From positions 1 through 64,000 of the forward strand of contig NZ_JAGJCF010000015.1 in the NCBI RefSeq assembly GCF_017815135.1: a stretch of 64,000 nt of DNA, in the 5' to 3' direction. Both the position numbers and the translations under genes were made by a program. The stretch is from Jiella mangrovi (GTDB lineage: Bacteria; Pseudomonadota; Alphaproteobacteria; Rhizobiales; Rhizobiaceae). Under the pieces are notes generated by a model. The model was given only the letters and a program-made list of their open reading frames with translations. It did no database searches and had not been told where the DNA came from. Shown here piece after piece: positions 19,884 to 30,287 of this stretch. Each line of letters starts with the position of its first letter. Position 1 is the first letter of the stretch.

Positions 19884-19901
19884 ACTGTAAAGGCTGTAGC
19901 C

Positions 19902-20822
<921 letters not shown>

Positions 20823-20845
20823 TCGCCGCCGGCGAGGAAAAACTC

Positions 20846-20880
20846 TCGACCTTGGCGTTTCATTGCCTCGCCAAGGTCGA
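20846..20880 (+). other. Long stem-loop between sucD and sucA
   Basis: TCGACCTTGGCG (20846-20857) pairs perfectly with CGCCAAGGTCGA (20869-20880) over 12 bp, with an 11-base loop. No T run follows, so it is not a classic intrinsic terminator. It could be an RNA-processing or stability hairpin that separates the sucD and sucA message segments. Confidence 0.55.
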
Positions 20881-20989
20881 ATTCGCGGTGGAGACACTGC
20901 GGCGTCTGTAACCGGCTTTTGGGGATTCGCCCGGCCGGATCGAAATATTCGATAGGAGGCGGCGCCAGGCACGCGCCGCGAACGGTATC

Positions 20990-23974
20990 ATGTCACGCAG
21001 CCCAGCGAACGACCATTTCGCGCTCACCTCCTTCCTGTATGGCGGCAATGCCGACTATATCGAGGAGCTTTACGCGCAGTACGAGGAGGACCCGTCCTCC
21101 GTCGACGCCGAATGGCGCGACTTCTTCAAGGAACTCGGCGATCCGCGCGAGGACGTGAAGAAGAACGCCGACGGCCCGTCCTGGCAGCGTGACAACTGGC
21201 CGATCGCGATGAATGGCGAGCTGGTTTCTGCGCTCGACGGTAATTGGGGCCCGGTCGAAAAGCGCATCGAGACCAAGGTCAAGGAAAAGGCCAAGGCGGC
21301 CGGCGGCGAGCTCTCGCCCGAAGCCGTCAACCGGGCGACGCGCGATTCCGTCCGTGCGCTGATGCTGATCCGCGCCTACCGGGTGCGCGGCCATCTCCAC
21401 GCCAAGCTCGACCCGCTCGGCATCGCCAAGCCCGCCGACGACGACTACAACGAACTGTCGCCCAAGGCCTATGGCTTCACCGAGGCCGACTACGATCGCA
21501 AGATCTTCATCGACAACGTGCTCGGCATGGAGTTCGCGACCATCCGCCAGATGGTCGCCGTTCTCGAGCGGACCTATTGCTCGACCTTCGGCATCGAGTT
21601 CATGCACATCTCCAACCCGGAAGAGAAGGGCTGGCTGCAGGAGCGCATTGAAGGGCCCGACAAGGGCGTCGAATTCACCGAGCAGGGCAAGCGGGCGATC
21701 CTCAACAAGCTGATCGAGGCCGAGGGCTTCGAGAAGTTTCTCGACGTCAAGTACAAGGGCACCAAGCGCTTCGGCCTCGACGGCTCGGAATCGCTGATCC
21801 CGGCCCTCGAGCAGATCATCAAGCGCGGCGGCCAGATGGGCCTGAAGGAGATCGTCTTCGGCATGGCCCACAGAGGCCGGCTGAACGTTCTCGCCCAGGT
21901 CATGGGCAAGCCGCACCGGGCGATCTTCCACGAGTTCAAGGGCGGCTCCTTCAAGCCCGACGACGTCGAGGGCTCGGGCGACGTGAAGTACCATCTGGGT
22001 GCTTCCTCGGACCGCGAGTTCGACCAGAACAACGTCCACCTGTCCCTGACGGCCAACCCCTCGCATCTCGAGATCGTCGATCCCGTGGTGATGGGCAAGG
22101 CGCGGGCCAAGCAGGACCATCTCGTCGGCCCCTCACGCACCGAGGTCGTGCCGCTGGAAACCCGCTCGCAGATCCTGCCGCTCCTGATCCACGGTGACGC
22201 GGCCTTTGCCGGCCAGGGCGTCGTCGCCGAGTGCTTCGGGCTTTCGGCGCTGCGCGGCCACCGGGTCGCCGGCACCCTGCATTTCATCATCAACAACCAG
22301 ATCGGTTTCACCACCAATCCGCGCTTCTCGCGCTCCTCGCCATACCCGTCCGACGTCGCGAAGATCGTCGAGGCGCCGATCTTCCACGTCAATGGCGACG
22401 ACCCCGAAGCGGTGGTCTATGCGGCGAAGATCGCCACGGAATTTCGCATGAAGTTCCACAAGCCGGTGGTCATCGACATGTTCTGCTACCGGCGCTACGG
22501 CCACAATGAGGGCGACGAGCCGGCCTTCACCCAGCCGATCATGTACAAGAACATCCGCAACCATCCCTCGACCCTGGAAATCTATTCCAAGAAGCTGGTC
22601 GAGGAGGGCCTGCTCACGACGGAGGACATCGAGGATCGCAAGGCCGAATGGCGCAAGACCCTCGACGCCGAGTTCGAGGCCGGCCAGAGCTATCTGCCGA
22701 ACAAGGCGGACTGGCTCGACGGCGCATGGTCGGGACTGCGCAAGGCGGAAAAGGAAGACGAACCGCGCCGCGGCATTACCGGTATCCCGCTGAAGACGCT
22801 GAAGGAGATCGGCGGCAAGCTCTCGACCGTTCCTGAGAACTTCAACGTCCACCGCACGGTCAAGCGTTTCCTCGACAACCGCGCCTCGATCATCGACAGC
22901 GGCGAGGGCATCGACTGGGCGACGGCCGAGGCGCTGGCCTTCGGCACCCTCGTCACCGAAGGCCACCCCGTGCGCCTCTCCGGCCAGGACGTGGAACGCG
23001 GAACCTTCTCCCAGCGCCATTCGGTGCTCTACGACCAGGAGGACGAAAACCGCTACATCCCGCTGGCCAATCTCTCGAAGGGCCAGGCGGTCTACGAGGT
23101 CATCAACTCGATGCTCTCCGAAGAAGCCGTGCTCGGCTACGAATACGGCTATTCCCTCGCCGAGCCGAACGCGCTGACCCTTTGGGAGGCCCAGTTCGGC
23201 GACTTCGCCAATGGCGCCCAGGTGGTGATCGACCAGTTCATCTCGTCGGGCGAGCGCAAGTGGCTGCGCATGTCCGGCCTCGTTCTCCTCCTGCCGCACG
23301 GCTATGAGGGGCAGGGGCCGGAGCATTCCTCCGCGCGCCTCGAACGCTTCCTGCAGATGTGCGCCGAGGACAACATGCAGGTCGCCAACTGCTCGACGCC
23401 GGCGAACTACTTCCACATCCTGCGCCGGCAGCTGAAGCGCGAGTTCCGCAAGCCGCTCGTCCTGATGACGCCGAAGTCGCTGCTGCGCCACAAGCGGGCG
23501 GTCTCCAAGCTTTCGGACATGGCGGGCGAGACGAGCTTCCACCGCCTGTTGTGGGACGATGCCGAGCTCGACAAGAATGCCGCGACCAAGCTCGTCTCGA
23601 ACGACAAGATCAAGCGCGTCGTCATGTGCTCGGGCAAGGTCTATTACGACCTTTACGAGGAGCGCGAGAAGCGCGGCATCGACGACATCTACCTGCTTCG
23701 CGTCGAACAGCTCTATCCGTTCCCGGCCAAAGCCCTGATCAACGAACTCTCCCGCTTCAAGCAGGCGGAGATGGTCTGGTGCCAGGAAGAGCCGAAGAAC
23801 ATGGGCGCCTGGTCGTTCATCGACCCTTATCTCGAATGGGTTCTGGACCATATCGATGCCGAGAAGCGCAGGGTTCGCTACACGGGCCGCGCGGCCTCGG
23901 CTTCGCCGGCGGCCGGCACCATGGCGAACCACCTGAAGCAGCTTGCCGATTTCCTCGAGGATGCGCTCGGCTGA
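20990..23974 (+). CDS. sucA: 2-Oxoglutarate dehydrogenase E1 component
   Basis: SucA is the thiamine-diphosphate-dependent decarboxylase of the 2-oxoglutarate dehydrogenase complex. The 994-aa length is typical. The N-terminal E2-binding segment ([20 protein letters not shown]), the [12 protein letters not shown] motif, the thiamine-binding [13 protein letters not shown] to [10 protein letters not shown] region and the C-terminal [11 protein letters not shown] are all present. It starts 167 bp after sucD, past a long hairpin, and is followed by sucB. Confidence 0.98.
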   Translation: MSRSPANDHFALTSFLYGGNADYIEELYAQYEEDPSSVDAEWRDFFKELGDPREDVKKNADGPSWQRDNWPIAMNGELVSALDGNWGPVEKRIETKVKEKAKAAGGELSPEAVNRATRDSVRALMLIRAYRVRGHLHAKLDPLGIAKPADDDYNELSPKAYGFTEADYDRKIFIDNVLGMEFATIRQMVAVLERTYCSTFGIEFMHISNPEEKGWLQERIEGPDKGVEFTEQGKRAILNKLIEAEGFEKFLDVKYKGTKRFGLDGSESLIPALEQIIKRGGQMGLKEIVFGMAHRGRLNVLAQVMGKPHRAIFHEFKGGSFKPDDVEGSGDVKYHLGASSDREFDQNNVHLSLTANPSHLEIVDPVVMGKARAKQDHLVGPSRTEVVPLETRSQILPLLIHGDAAFAGQGVVAECFGLSALRGHRVAGTLHFIINNQIGFTTNPRFSRSSPYPSDVAKIVEAPIFHVNGDDPEAVVYAAKIATEFRMKFHKPVVIDMFCYRRYGHNEGDEPAFTQPIMYKNIRNHPSTLEIYSKKLVEEGLLTTEDIEDRKAEWRKTLDAEFEAGQSYLPNKADWLDGAWSGLRKAEKEDEPRRGITGIPLKTLKEIGGKLSTVPENFNVHRTVKRFLDNRASIIDSGEGIDWATAEALAFGTLVTEGHPVRLSGQDVERGTFSQRHSVLYDQEDENRYIPLANLSKGQAVYEVINSMLSEEAVLGYEYGYSLAEPNALTLWEAQFGDFANGAQVVIDQFISSGERKWLRMSGLVLLLPHGYEGQGPEHSSARLERFLQMCAEDNMQVANCSTPANYFHILRRQLKREFRKPLVLMTPKSLLRHKRAVSKLSDMAGETSFHRLLWDDAELDKNAATKLVSNDKIKRVVMCSGKVYYDLYEEREKRGIDDIYLLRVEQLYPFPAKALINELSRFKQAEMVWCQEEPKNMGAWSFIDPYLEWVLDHIDAEKRRVRYTGRAASASPAAGTMANHLKQLADFLEDALG

Positions 23975-24035
23975 TCGCCGGCTTTCCTCATCAAGACTTG
24001 TCGAAACCGACGCCCCAAACGAACGAACGAGACCA

Positions 24036-25643
24036 ATGGCTACCGAAATCAAAGTGCCGACCCTCGGCGAATCCGTCACCGAAGCCACGATCGGCCAATG
24101 GTTCAAGCAGCCCGGGGACCGGGTCGAGCAGGACGAGACGATCGCCGAACTCGAGACGGACAAGGTGACCGTCGAGGTGCCGGCGCCCTCCGCTGGCGTG
24201 ATGCAGGAGATCGTCGCCAAGGAAGGCGAGACCGTCGAGGTCGGCGCGCTGATCGGCATGATCGGCGAAGGCGAGGGCAAGGCCTCCGGCGCGACCAAGC
24301 CGACCGAGAAGCCGAAGAGCCAGGCGGCCAAGGCCGATCAGGCCGCTGACACGGCCGCCGACTATGGCGGCGGCGGATCGGGCGACGCCAAGACCAACGG
24401 AGCGGGCGCCTCTGGCGGCGGCAAGCTGGTCGAGGTCACCGTCCCGGCGGCGGGCGAATCCGTCACCGAGGCGACGGTCGGCGAGATCTTCAAGAAGGTC
24501 GGCGACAGCGTCTCAGTCGACGAATCCCTTCTCGAACTGGAAACCGACAAGGCTGCCCAGGAAATCCCCTCGCCGGTCGGCGGCGTCATCCGCGAGATGG
24601 CCGTCTCCCAGGGCGACGAGGTCAAGGTCGGCGCGCTGCTTCTGAAGATCGAGGAGGGCGCCTCTGCCGGTTCGGGCGCTTCGGATTCCGGCTCCACGGC
24701 CAAGGGCGGCGGCACTGACGAGACGCCGCGTCGGCAGGTCGAGGCGGAAGAGGGCCGTCCGCCGGCACCCTCCGCCGCCAAGATGATGCGTGAAAAGGGC
24801 CTGTCCGACGGCGACGTCGATGGCTCCGGCAAGAAGGGCCAGGTCTTGAAGGGCGACGTGATTGCGGCGATCGCCAAGGGCGCCCCGTCATCACCGCAGG
24901 AAAAGCCGAAGGCCGCCCGCGCGCCGTCCAGCGGCGACGACGCTTCCCGCGAGGAGCGGGTCAAGATGACCCGCCTGCGCCAGACCATCGCCCGGCGCCT
25001 GAAGGACGCTCAGGACACCGCCGCCATGCTCACCACCTTCAACGAGGTGGACATGAAGGCGGTGATGGACCTTCGCTCGAAATACAAGGACCTGTTCGAG
25101 AAGAAGCATGGCGTGAAGCTCGGCTTCATGGGCTTCTTCACGAAGGCCGTCTGTCACGCGCTGAAGGAGATCCCGGCGGTGAACGCCGAGATCGACGGCA
25201 ACGAGATCGTCTACAAGAACTTCTGCCATGTCGGCATGGCGGTCGGCACCGACAAGGGCCTCGTCGTCCCGGTCATCCGCGACGCCGACGAGATGTCGAT
25301 CGCCGAGATCGAGAAGGAGCTCGGGCGTCTGGCAAGAGCGGCGCGTGACGGCAAGCTCGGCATGTCCGACATGCAGGGCGGCACCTTCACCATCACCAAT
25401 GGCGGCGTCTACGGCTCGCTGATGTCGACGCCGATCCTGAACGCCCCGCAGTCGGGCATCCTCGGGATGCACAAGATCCAGGAGCGCCCGATGGCGATCG
25501 GCGGCCAGGTGGTGATCCGGCCGATGATGTATCTGGCGCTGTCCTACGATCACCGGATCGTCGACGGCAAGGAAGCCGTGACCTTCCTCGTGCGCGTCAA
25601 GGAGAGCCTGGAAGATCCCGAGCGGCTGGTTCTCGACCTCTGA
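24036..25643 (+). CDS. sucB: Dihydrolipoyl succinyltransferase (E2o) with two lipoyl domains
   Basis: SucB forms the core of the 2-oxoglutarate dehydrogenase complex. This 535-aa version is longer than the usual 400-430 aa because it has two lipoyl domains. The first covers residues 1-77 with lipoyl-lysine K43 (ELETDKVT); the second covers about 130-206 with K172 (ELETDKAA). They are joined by an Ala/Lys/Gly-rich linker. The peripheral subunit-binding domain follows (243-282), then the acyltransferase domain (306-535) with catalytic H506 and D510 (YDHRIVDG). ATG 24036 matches the family start. Confidence 0.97.
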   Translation: MATEIKVPTLGESVTEATIGQWFKQPGDRVEQDETIAELETDKVTVEVPAPSAGVMQEIVAKEGETVEVGALIGMIGEGEGKASGATKPTEKPKSQAAKADQAADTAADYGGGGSGDAKTNGAGASGGGKLVEVTVPAAGESVTEATVGEIFKKVGDSVSVDESLLELETDKAAQEIPSPVGGVIREMAVSQGDEVKVGALLLKIEEGASAGSGASDSGSTAKGGGTDETPRRQVEAEEGRPPAPSAAKMMREKGLSDGDVDGSGKKGQVLKGDVIAAIAKGAPSSPQEKPKAARAPSSGDDASREERVKMTRLRQTIARRLKDAQDTAAMLTTFNEVDMKAVMDLRSKYKDLFEKKHGVKLGFMGFFTKAVCHALKEIPAVNAEIDGNEIVYKNFCHVGMAVGTDKGLVVPVIRDADEMSIAEIEKELGRLARAARDGKLGMSDMQGGTFTITNGGVYGSLMSTPILNAPQSGILGMHKIQERPMAIGGQVVIRPMMYLALSYDHRIVDGKEAVTFLVRVKESLEDPERLVLDL

Positions 25644-25667
25644 TCGGCGCCTCGCTAAGGTTCCGGG

Positions 25668-26066
25668 ATGGAGACGCTGGTCGATATCTCGGAGGTCTTT
25701 CGCAATCTCGCGCTGACGGCGGCCGCCGCCGTCGGCGCCTCTCTCGCCTGGAAGAAGCTCGGGCCGGAAACAACCCAGGCGGGGACGGCGGTCAGGCAGG
25801 CCGAACTCGCAAGACGTGCTCATGTCATGGAACTCTTCAACCGTGCGGCGGCGCAACTTGGCGACGACAAGCTTGAGGTTCGCTTGGCGGCGATCTACGT
25901 TCTGAGGGAAATCGGCCGTGACTTTCCCGATCTGGCGAACCCGATCTTCGAACTCCTGCAAAACCACCTGGAAGCCAGAAAAGCCGGAGGTTATGGGGAA
26001 GAGGAGCCGCCGGTCGACGTCCGCGCCATTCTCGACGCGCTTTTGCTGAAGACGGGAGCCAGATGA
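25668..26066 (+). CDS. Membrane-anchored helical protein, N-terminal half of a split pentapeptide system
   Basis: A 132-aa protein with a hydrophobic N-terminal segment (NLALTAAAAVGASLAWKKLG) and a helical region (QAELARRAHVMELFNRAAAQ, then DDKLEVRLAAIYVLREIGRD). That second segment is characteristic of the region preceding the repeats in many membrane-anchored pentapeptide repeat proteins, where it is fused to the repeats. Here the repeats are on a separate gene that overlaps by ATGA. Function unknown; I infer that the two products act together. Confidence 0.75.
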   Translation: METLVDISEVFRNLALTAAAAVGASLAWKKLGPETTQAGTAVRQAELARRAHVMELFNRAAAQLGDDKLEVRLAAIYVLREIGRDFPDLANPIFELLQNHLEARKAGGYGEEEPPVDVRAILDALLLKTGAR

Positions 26067-26374
26067 CCATGTCGATTGTCGCATCCAGGACCCTGCCGAA
26101 ACTGCGCCTCAGGAACGTCTTCCTGCGACGGACCGACTGGACCGATGCCGATCTCACCGATGCCGATATTTCCGGGACCGACGTCAGCAACGCCTCATTC
26201 GTTGGCGCCGATTTCACCCGCACGAATCTGCGCGGTACGATCCTTCGCGGTGCCGATCTGAGCGGAGCAAGGAACCTCACACTCGAACAGCTGCAAAGCG
26301 CTGTCCTCGACGAGACCACCACGCTGCCGGACTATATCGACCGCTCGAAGCTGACGCTCGCGCCGGCTGAGTGA
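26063..26374 (+). CDS. Pentapeptide repeat protein
   Basis: A 103-aa protein built around about eight pentapeptide units of the A(D/N)LxX type (DADLTDADISGTDVSNASF, then GADFTRTNLRGTILRGADL), which form a right-handed quadrilateral beta helix. The ATG overlaps the preceding stop (ATGA). Some pentapeptide proteins mimic DNA and inhibit gyrase, but this one has too few repeats for the Qnr/MfpA type. Function unknown. Confidence 0.85.
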   Translation: MTMSIVASRTLPKLRLRNVFLRRTDWTDADLTDADISGTDVSNASFVGADFTRTNLRGTILRGADLSGARNLTLEQLQSAVLDETTTLPDYIDRSKLTLAPAE

Positions 26375-26404
26375 GCTGGCCCGCTGGAAGGGACGCGCAG
26401 AGAC

Positions 26405-26575
26405 ATGCCCGATGTCATGATCGTCACCGGCCGATCGCGCGGCACACGCGCCGGCACCGTTCTTTCAAGGGCCGAAGCTCTTGCGCGGGCAAGCCTCCGG
26501 CCCGCCTCTCATCAAGCAGCATATTACACGGGCGCCAGTCTCGACGGCTCCGGCGCAAGGGCCATCCTTCCATGA
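26405..26575 (+). pseudogene. Remnant of a short-chain dehydrogenase/reductase gene
   Basis: A 56-codon frame starts MPDVMIVTGRSRGTRAG, like the SDR nucleotide-binding start (VTGxSRGxGxA), and ends with HQAAYYTGASLDGSGAR, like the SDR C-terminal strand (ASYxTGAxLDVxGGR). Almost everything between is missing, including the YxxxK active site, as expected from a large internal deletion. It has GGAAGGGA upstream and its stop overlaps the ATG of the next gene (ATGA), so it may still be translated as a leader-like peptide. Confidence 0.55.
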
Positions 26576-27138
26576 AAGTCTTCCGCGCGCTCGCGCTCTT
26601 CAGCCTCGTTGCCGGTTTCGCGGCGTTTTCAGCTCCCGCTCTCGCGATCGATGAGGCGCTGCCCGACGCGACACCGCCGGCAGAACAGGCCGCGCAAGAT
26701 CTCGGCACGGCACCCGACGACACCTATCTCGACGACCGCTCGACGCCGGAATCCCTCATCCGCTCGCTCTACAACGCCATCAACCGGCACGAATACTTAC
26801 GCGCCTGGAGCTACTTTTCCGACGAATCCGGCCGGCCGGACTTTGCCGCCTTCCAGAAGGGCTACGAGACGACCGGCGGGGTGAAGCTGAAGCTCGGCGA
26901 TCCCTTGAGCGAGGGCGCGGCCGGCTCGATCTACACCTCCATCCCGACGGTGATCGAATCCACCGGCACCGACGGGGCCGTGCGAGTGTTTTCCGGCTGC
27001 TATGTCACGCGCTTCGTCCAGCCGGCCAATCAGGCGACGCCGCCCTTCGTGCCGCTGCAGATTTCCAAGGCGACGCTGCGGCCGGCCCGCACCAAGTTCG
27101 ACGAGACCTCCGGCGACTGTCCGCTGGACGGTCAATGA
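26572..27138 (+). CDS. Putative secreted protein of unknown function
   Basis: A 188-aa protein with a clear signal peptide (LALFSLVAGFAAFSAPALA, cut before IDEAL). The mature part includes RSTPESLIRSLYNAINRHEY, then RAWSYFSDE, a pattern seen in NTF2-like or lumazine-binding-like periplasmic proteins. Two Cys (FSGCYVTRF and SGDCPLDG) may pair. I do not assign a function. It overlaps the SDR remnant by 4 bp and lies 163 bp before lpd. Confidence 0.7.
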   Translation: MKVFRALALFSLVAGFAAFSAPALAIDEALPDATPPAEQAAQDLGTAPDDTYLDDRSTPESLIRSLYNAINRHEYLRAWSYFSDESGRPDFAAFQKGYETTGGVKLKLGDPLSEGAAGSIYTSIPTVIESTGTDGAVRVFSGCYVTRFVQPANQATPPFVPLQISKATLRPARTKFDETSGDCPLDGQ

Positions 27139-27301
27139 CCCGCCTCGGCAGGCCATGAACCGCCGAGAGAGTGACCGATGGGCGCAACGGTCCGCTTCGG
27201 GGTTGCATGCCGGGCCGCCGCGTCGGAAATAGACCTCACCCTTTGCTCCCTGAAGGGAGCCTCGTTCCTCATTCATCAATCAGACTGGAAGACTTCTGCA
27301 A

Positions 27302-28711
27302 ATGGCTGACACCTACGATCTCGTCGTCATCGGCTCCGGCCCGGGCGGCTATGTCTGCGCCATCAAGGCGGCGCAGCTTGGCCTCAAGGTCGCCGTCGTC
27401 GAAAAGCGCAAGACCTATGGCGGCACCTGCCTGAATGTCGGCTGCATTCCGTCGAAGGCGCTGCTCTACGCCTCGGAATCCTTTGCCGAGGCGGGCCACT
27501 CCTTCGCCGAGATGGGCATCGAGGTCTCGCCGAAACTCAATCTTGAGAAGATGATGGGACACAAGGACAAGACGGTGAAGGCCAATGTCGACGGCGTCGC
27601 CTTCCTGTTCAAGAAGAACAAGATCACCGGTCTCACCGGGACCGGCAAGATCAAGTCGGCGGGCGAAGTCGAGGTGACCAAGGACGACGGCTCGACCGAG
27701 ACCTTGTCCGCCAAGAACATCTGCATCGCCACCGGCTCCGATGTCGCGGGCATCCCGGGCCTCGACGTGACCTTCGACGAGACCACCATCGTCTCGTCCG
27801 ACCATGCCATCGCGCTGCCCAAGGTGCCGAAGAAGATGGTCGTCGTCGGCGGCGGCGTCATCGGGCTGGAGCTCGGCTCGGTCTGGGCGCGGCTGGGGGC
27901 CGAGGTGACGGTGGTCGAGTTCCTCGACAAGATTCTCGGGCCGATGGACAAGGAGGTTTCCACCGCCTTCCAGAAGCTTCTCGTGAAGCAGGGCCTGACC
28001 TTCAAGCTCGGCGCCAAGGTGACCGGCGTCGAAAAGGCCAAGAGCGGCGCCAAGGTGACCTTCGAACCGGTGAAGGGCGGCGAGGCCGAGACGCTGGACG
28101 CCGACGTCGTGCTCGTCGCGACGGGCCGCAAGCCCTATACGGACGGGCTCGGGCTGAAGGAAGCCGGCATTCGGATGGACGATCGCGGCCGGGTCGAGAT
28201 CGACCAGCACTTCAAGACCAATGTCGACGGCATCTATGCCATCGGCGACGTGGTGAAGGGCGCGATGCTCGCCCACAAGGCCGAGGACGAGGGCGTGGCG
28301 CTGGCCGAAATCCTCGCCGGCCAGTCCGGCCATGTGAACTATGACGCCATCCCCTCGGTGGTCTACACGGCGCCGGAAGTCGCCTCGGTCGGCAAGACCG
28401 AGGAAGAGCTGAAGAAGGCCGGCGTCGATTACAAGGTCGGCAAGTTCCCCTTCATGGCCAATGGCCGGGCGAGGGCGATGCTGCAGACCGACGGCTTCGT
28501 GAAATTCCTGGTGGATGCCAAGACCGACCGGGTGCTCGGCTGCCACATCCTCGGCGCCGATGCCGGCGACATGATCGCGGAAGCCGCGCTTCTGATGGAA
28601 TTCGGCGGCTCTTCGGAAGATCTCGCCCGCACCTCGCACGCCCATCCGACCCTGTCGGAGGCCATGCGCGAGGCGGCCTTCGCGGCCTTCGCCAAGCCGA
28701 TCCATATCTGA
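27302..28711 (+). CDS. lpd: Dihydrolipoyl dehydrogenase (E3)
   Basis: This flavoprotein reoxidises the lipoyl groups of the 2-oxoglutarate dehydrogenase complex and passes electrons to NAD. The 469-aa sequence has the FAD loop GSGPGGY, the redox-active disulfide C43/C48 (GGTCLNVGC), the NAD-binding GGGVIGLELG, and the C-terminal HAHPTLSE with the His-Glu pair (H448, E453). It is the last TCA gene of the cluster, separated from sucB by 1.66 kb of accessory genes. Confidence 0.98.
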   Translation: MADTYDLVVIGSGPGGYVCAIKAAQLGLKVAVVEKRKTYGGTCLNVGCIPSKALLYASESFAEAGHSFAEMGIEVSPKLNLEKMMGHKDKTVKANVDGVAFLFKKNKITGLTGTGKIKSAGEVEVTKDDGSTETLSAKNICIATGSDVAGIPGLDVTFDETTIVSSDHAIALPKVPKKMVVVGGGVIGLELGSVWARLGAEVTVVEFLDKILGPMDKEVSTAFQKLLVKQGLTFKLGAKVTGVEKAKSGAKVTFEPVKGGEAETLDADVVLVATGRKPYTDGLGLKEAGIRMDDRGRVEIDQHFKTNVDGIYAIGDVVKGAMLAHKAEDEGVALAEILAGQSGHVNYDAIPSVVYTAPEVASVGKTEEELKKAGVDYKVGKFPFMANGRARAMLQTDGFVKFLVDAKTDRVLGCHILGADAGDMIAEAALLMEFGGSSEDLARTSHAHPTLSEAMREAAFAAFAKPIHI

Positions 28712-28741
28712 TCGGCGATGGCGGGCGGCCTAGAGTGCCGG

Positions 28742-28833
28742 GCGAAAAAGTGGAATCCGGTTTTTCGATAAACCGGCGCGCCAGATAGAATCTACAGCCT
28801 CGGGCGATGCGAAGTTATCACCTGATGCTGTAG
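28742..28833. repeat. Intergenic repeat-like segment with hairpin
   Basis: The stretch reads GTGGAATCCGGTTTTTCG, then AAACCGG, AGATAGAATCTACAGC and a terminal GATGCTGTAG. CCGGTTT / AAACCGG (28757-28776) forms a 7-bp hairpin. Both the wording and the ending resemble the tail of the repeat at 32850-32909 (TTGAATCTACGCATC, GATTCCGATTTTGG, GATGCTGTAG). I infer a shared, degenerate intergenic repeat family. Confidence 0.5.
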
Positions 28834-28876
28834 TCGCCCGCCGTTCTCTTGCCGACGCGGCTGCTCAGGTGCGTGA

Positions 28877-28931
28877 AATCTCCCTCGCCCTTCGAGGCCG
28901 CCTGCGGCGGCACCTCAGGATGAGGGAGATT
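28877..28931. repeat. Palindromic intergenic repeat
   Basis: AATCTCCCTCGCCCTTCGAG and GCACCTCAGGATGAGGGAGATT are imperfect inverted arms around GCCGCCTGCGGCGGC, which folds into an inner hairpin. Repeats with the sense CCTCATCCTGAGGTGC...CCTCGAAGG are common between genes in Hyphomicrobiales. Lying 165 bp after lpd and before the convergent phosphatase stop, it might also act as a bidirectional terminator. Confidence 0.7.
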
Positions 28932-28955
28932 TGGCGGCGCTGCTGCGCGGCGTTG

Positions 28956-29471
28956 TCAAAGGGTCAATGGCAGGACGAAGGGTGTGCCGGAAAAGGCGTC
29001 GGCGCCCCGGCCGATGCTTCGGATCGCTTCCACCATGCGGCCGCCGCGTCCGAGCCTTTCGTCGGCAAGGGCGACGAGGCGGGGATTGGGCGTTGCCGAA
29101 GGCGCGCGGTGGCGCAGCTCTTTTGCCAGCGCCGCTTCGTCGAGATCAGGATTGATCGCCAGAGCCAGGATATAGGCGGCTGCCGTCGAGCGGCTGATGC
29201 CGGCCCAGCAGTGGATCGCCAGCGGCTGTTCGCGGCTCCAGCCTTTGCCGAAGTCGAGCAGCTGGTCGAGATGATCGGTCGAGGGGGCGGTGAACCCGTC
29301 CATCGGCTCGGCGATGTCGTTGAAACCGAGAAACAGGTGGCGCTCTGCCTCGACCATCTGCGGCCGCTGGACCACGGTCTCGGCATTGATCAGCGTGACC
29401 AGATCGAGCGCGCCGTGCTCGGCAACGGTCTTCGGCATGTCGGCGAGGGAAGAGACGACGAGATAGCTCAT
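28956..29471 (-). CDS. Tyrosine/dual-specificity phosphatase-like protein
   Basis: A 171-aa protein with the Cys-based phosphatase signature HCWAGISRST, fitting HCx5R with Cys and Arg in place. Upstream features (LVTLINAETVVQRPQMV and HLFLGFNDIAEPMDG) match the group of rhizobial proteins usually annotated as tyrosine phosphatase family, in which the general acid lies in the FND loop. Substrate unknown. Start 29471 gives MSYLVVSSLADM; the open frame upstream to 29549 is not supported. It is followed by no partner on the same strand. Confidence 0.85.
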   Translation of the reverse strand: MSYLVVSSLADMPKTVAEHGALDLVTLINAETVVQRPQMVEAERHLFLGFNDIAEPMDGFTAPSTDHLDQLLDFGKGWSREQPLAIHCWAGISRSTAAAYILALAINPDLDEAALAKELRHRAPSATPNPRLVALADERLGRGGRMVEAIRSIGRGADAFSGTPFVLPLTL

Positions 29472-29582
29472 CGCCCCGCTATAGGCTCTTTGGCCGGAGG
29501 TGGCCAGCGCCCCGGCGCCCGGCCGGGTGAAGCGGGATCGTTCCTGCATGGCCCTGAAGGCGAAGGGGCGGTCCCGGCGGGC

Positions 29583-30287
29583 TCAGACGCTGTTCGAGCG
29601 GGCGGGCTGCGGCGTTTCGAGAGGCTTGGCCGAAGCGCTTGTCCGCCGATCTTTCGCGGTCAGCGCCGCGTCGAGCTCTGCGAAGCGGGCGAGGAAGGCC
29701 GCTTCCATTTCCCGCGCCGGGCGCGGGGTGAATTCGGCGGGCTCGCAGGCGGCATTGCCCGGCTCGCCGAAGAACTTCGCCGCTTCCTTTTCCTCGAAGC
29801 CCGCGAGCAGCGTCGCCTCGAAATAAGCCGAGATCCGGTCTGCGGCCTTGATCGCCTTCTCGATCGGTGGCGGCAGGTCGCCGGGCAGGCCGAAGCGCAG
29901 ATGGATCGCCGTCTCAAGCCGTTTTTCCACCGCCTTGTAGTCGCCGCCCATCACCGCCTTGAACGGCGAGATCATGTCGCCGACGACATATTCGGGGCCG
30001 TCATGGAGGAGGGCGGCCATGCGCCAGCGTGGGTCGTCCTCCTTCGCCGCGACGATCCGCTCGACGATCAGCGAGTGCTGGGCGACGGAAAAGGCGAAGT
30101 CGCCACGGGTCTGGCCGTTCCAGCGGGCGACGCGGGCAAGCCCGTGGGCGATGTCGGAAATCTCGACGTCGAGCGGCGAGGGATCGAGGAGATCGAGCCT
30201 GCGGCCGGACAGCATGCGCTGCCAGACGCGCGGGACGGCTTTCGGCGGCGAGGCCTTTTTCGAGGGAGCGCGGCGCGTCCCGCTCAT
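29583..30287 (-). CDS. HD-domain hydrolase (YfbR-like)
   Basis: A 234-aa HD-superfamily phosphohydrolase. Metal ligands are visible: His in FSVAQHSLIV, the HD pair in LLHDGPEYVVGD, and Asp in IKAADRISAYFEA. The nearest characterised relatives are YfbR-type 5'-deoxynucleotidases, so nucleotide dephosphorylation is a reasonable guess. The C-terminal tail is Arg/Ala-rich and probably disordered. Its start overlaps the ygfZ stop by 4 bp, so it is coupled to ygfZ. Confidence 0.88.
   Translation of the reverse strand: MSGTRRAPSKKASPPKAVPRVWQRMLSGRRLDLLDPSPLDVEISDIAHGLARVARWNGQTRGDFAFSVAQHSLIVERIVAAKEDDPRWRMAALLHDGPEYVVGDMISPFKAVMGGDYKAVEKRLETAIHLRFGLPGDLPPPIEKAIKAADRISAYFEATLLAGFEEKEAAKFFGEPGNAACEPAEFTPRPAREMEAAFLARFAELDAALTAKDRRTSASAKPLETPQPARSNSV

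Noticed and set aside
22133-24331. A 732-codon minus-strand frame opposite sucA and sucB
   Set aside because: Antisense shadow of sucA/sucB codon bias; no recognisable domain.
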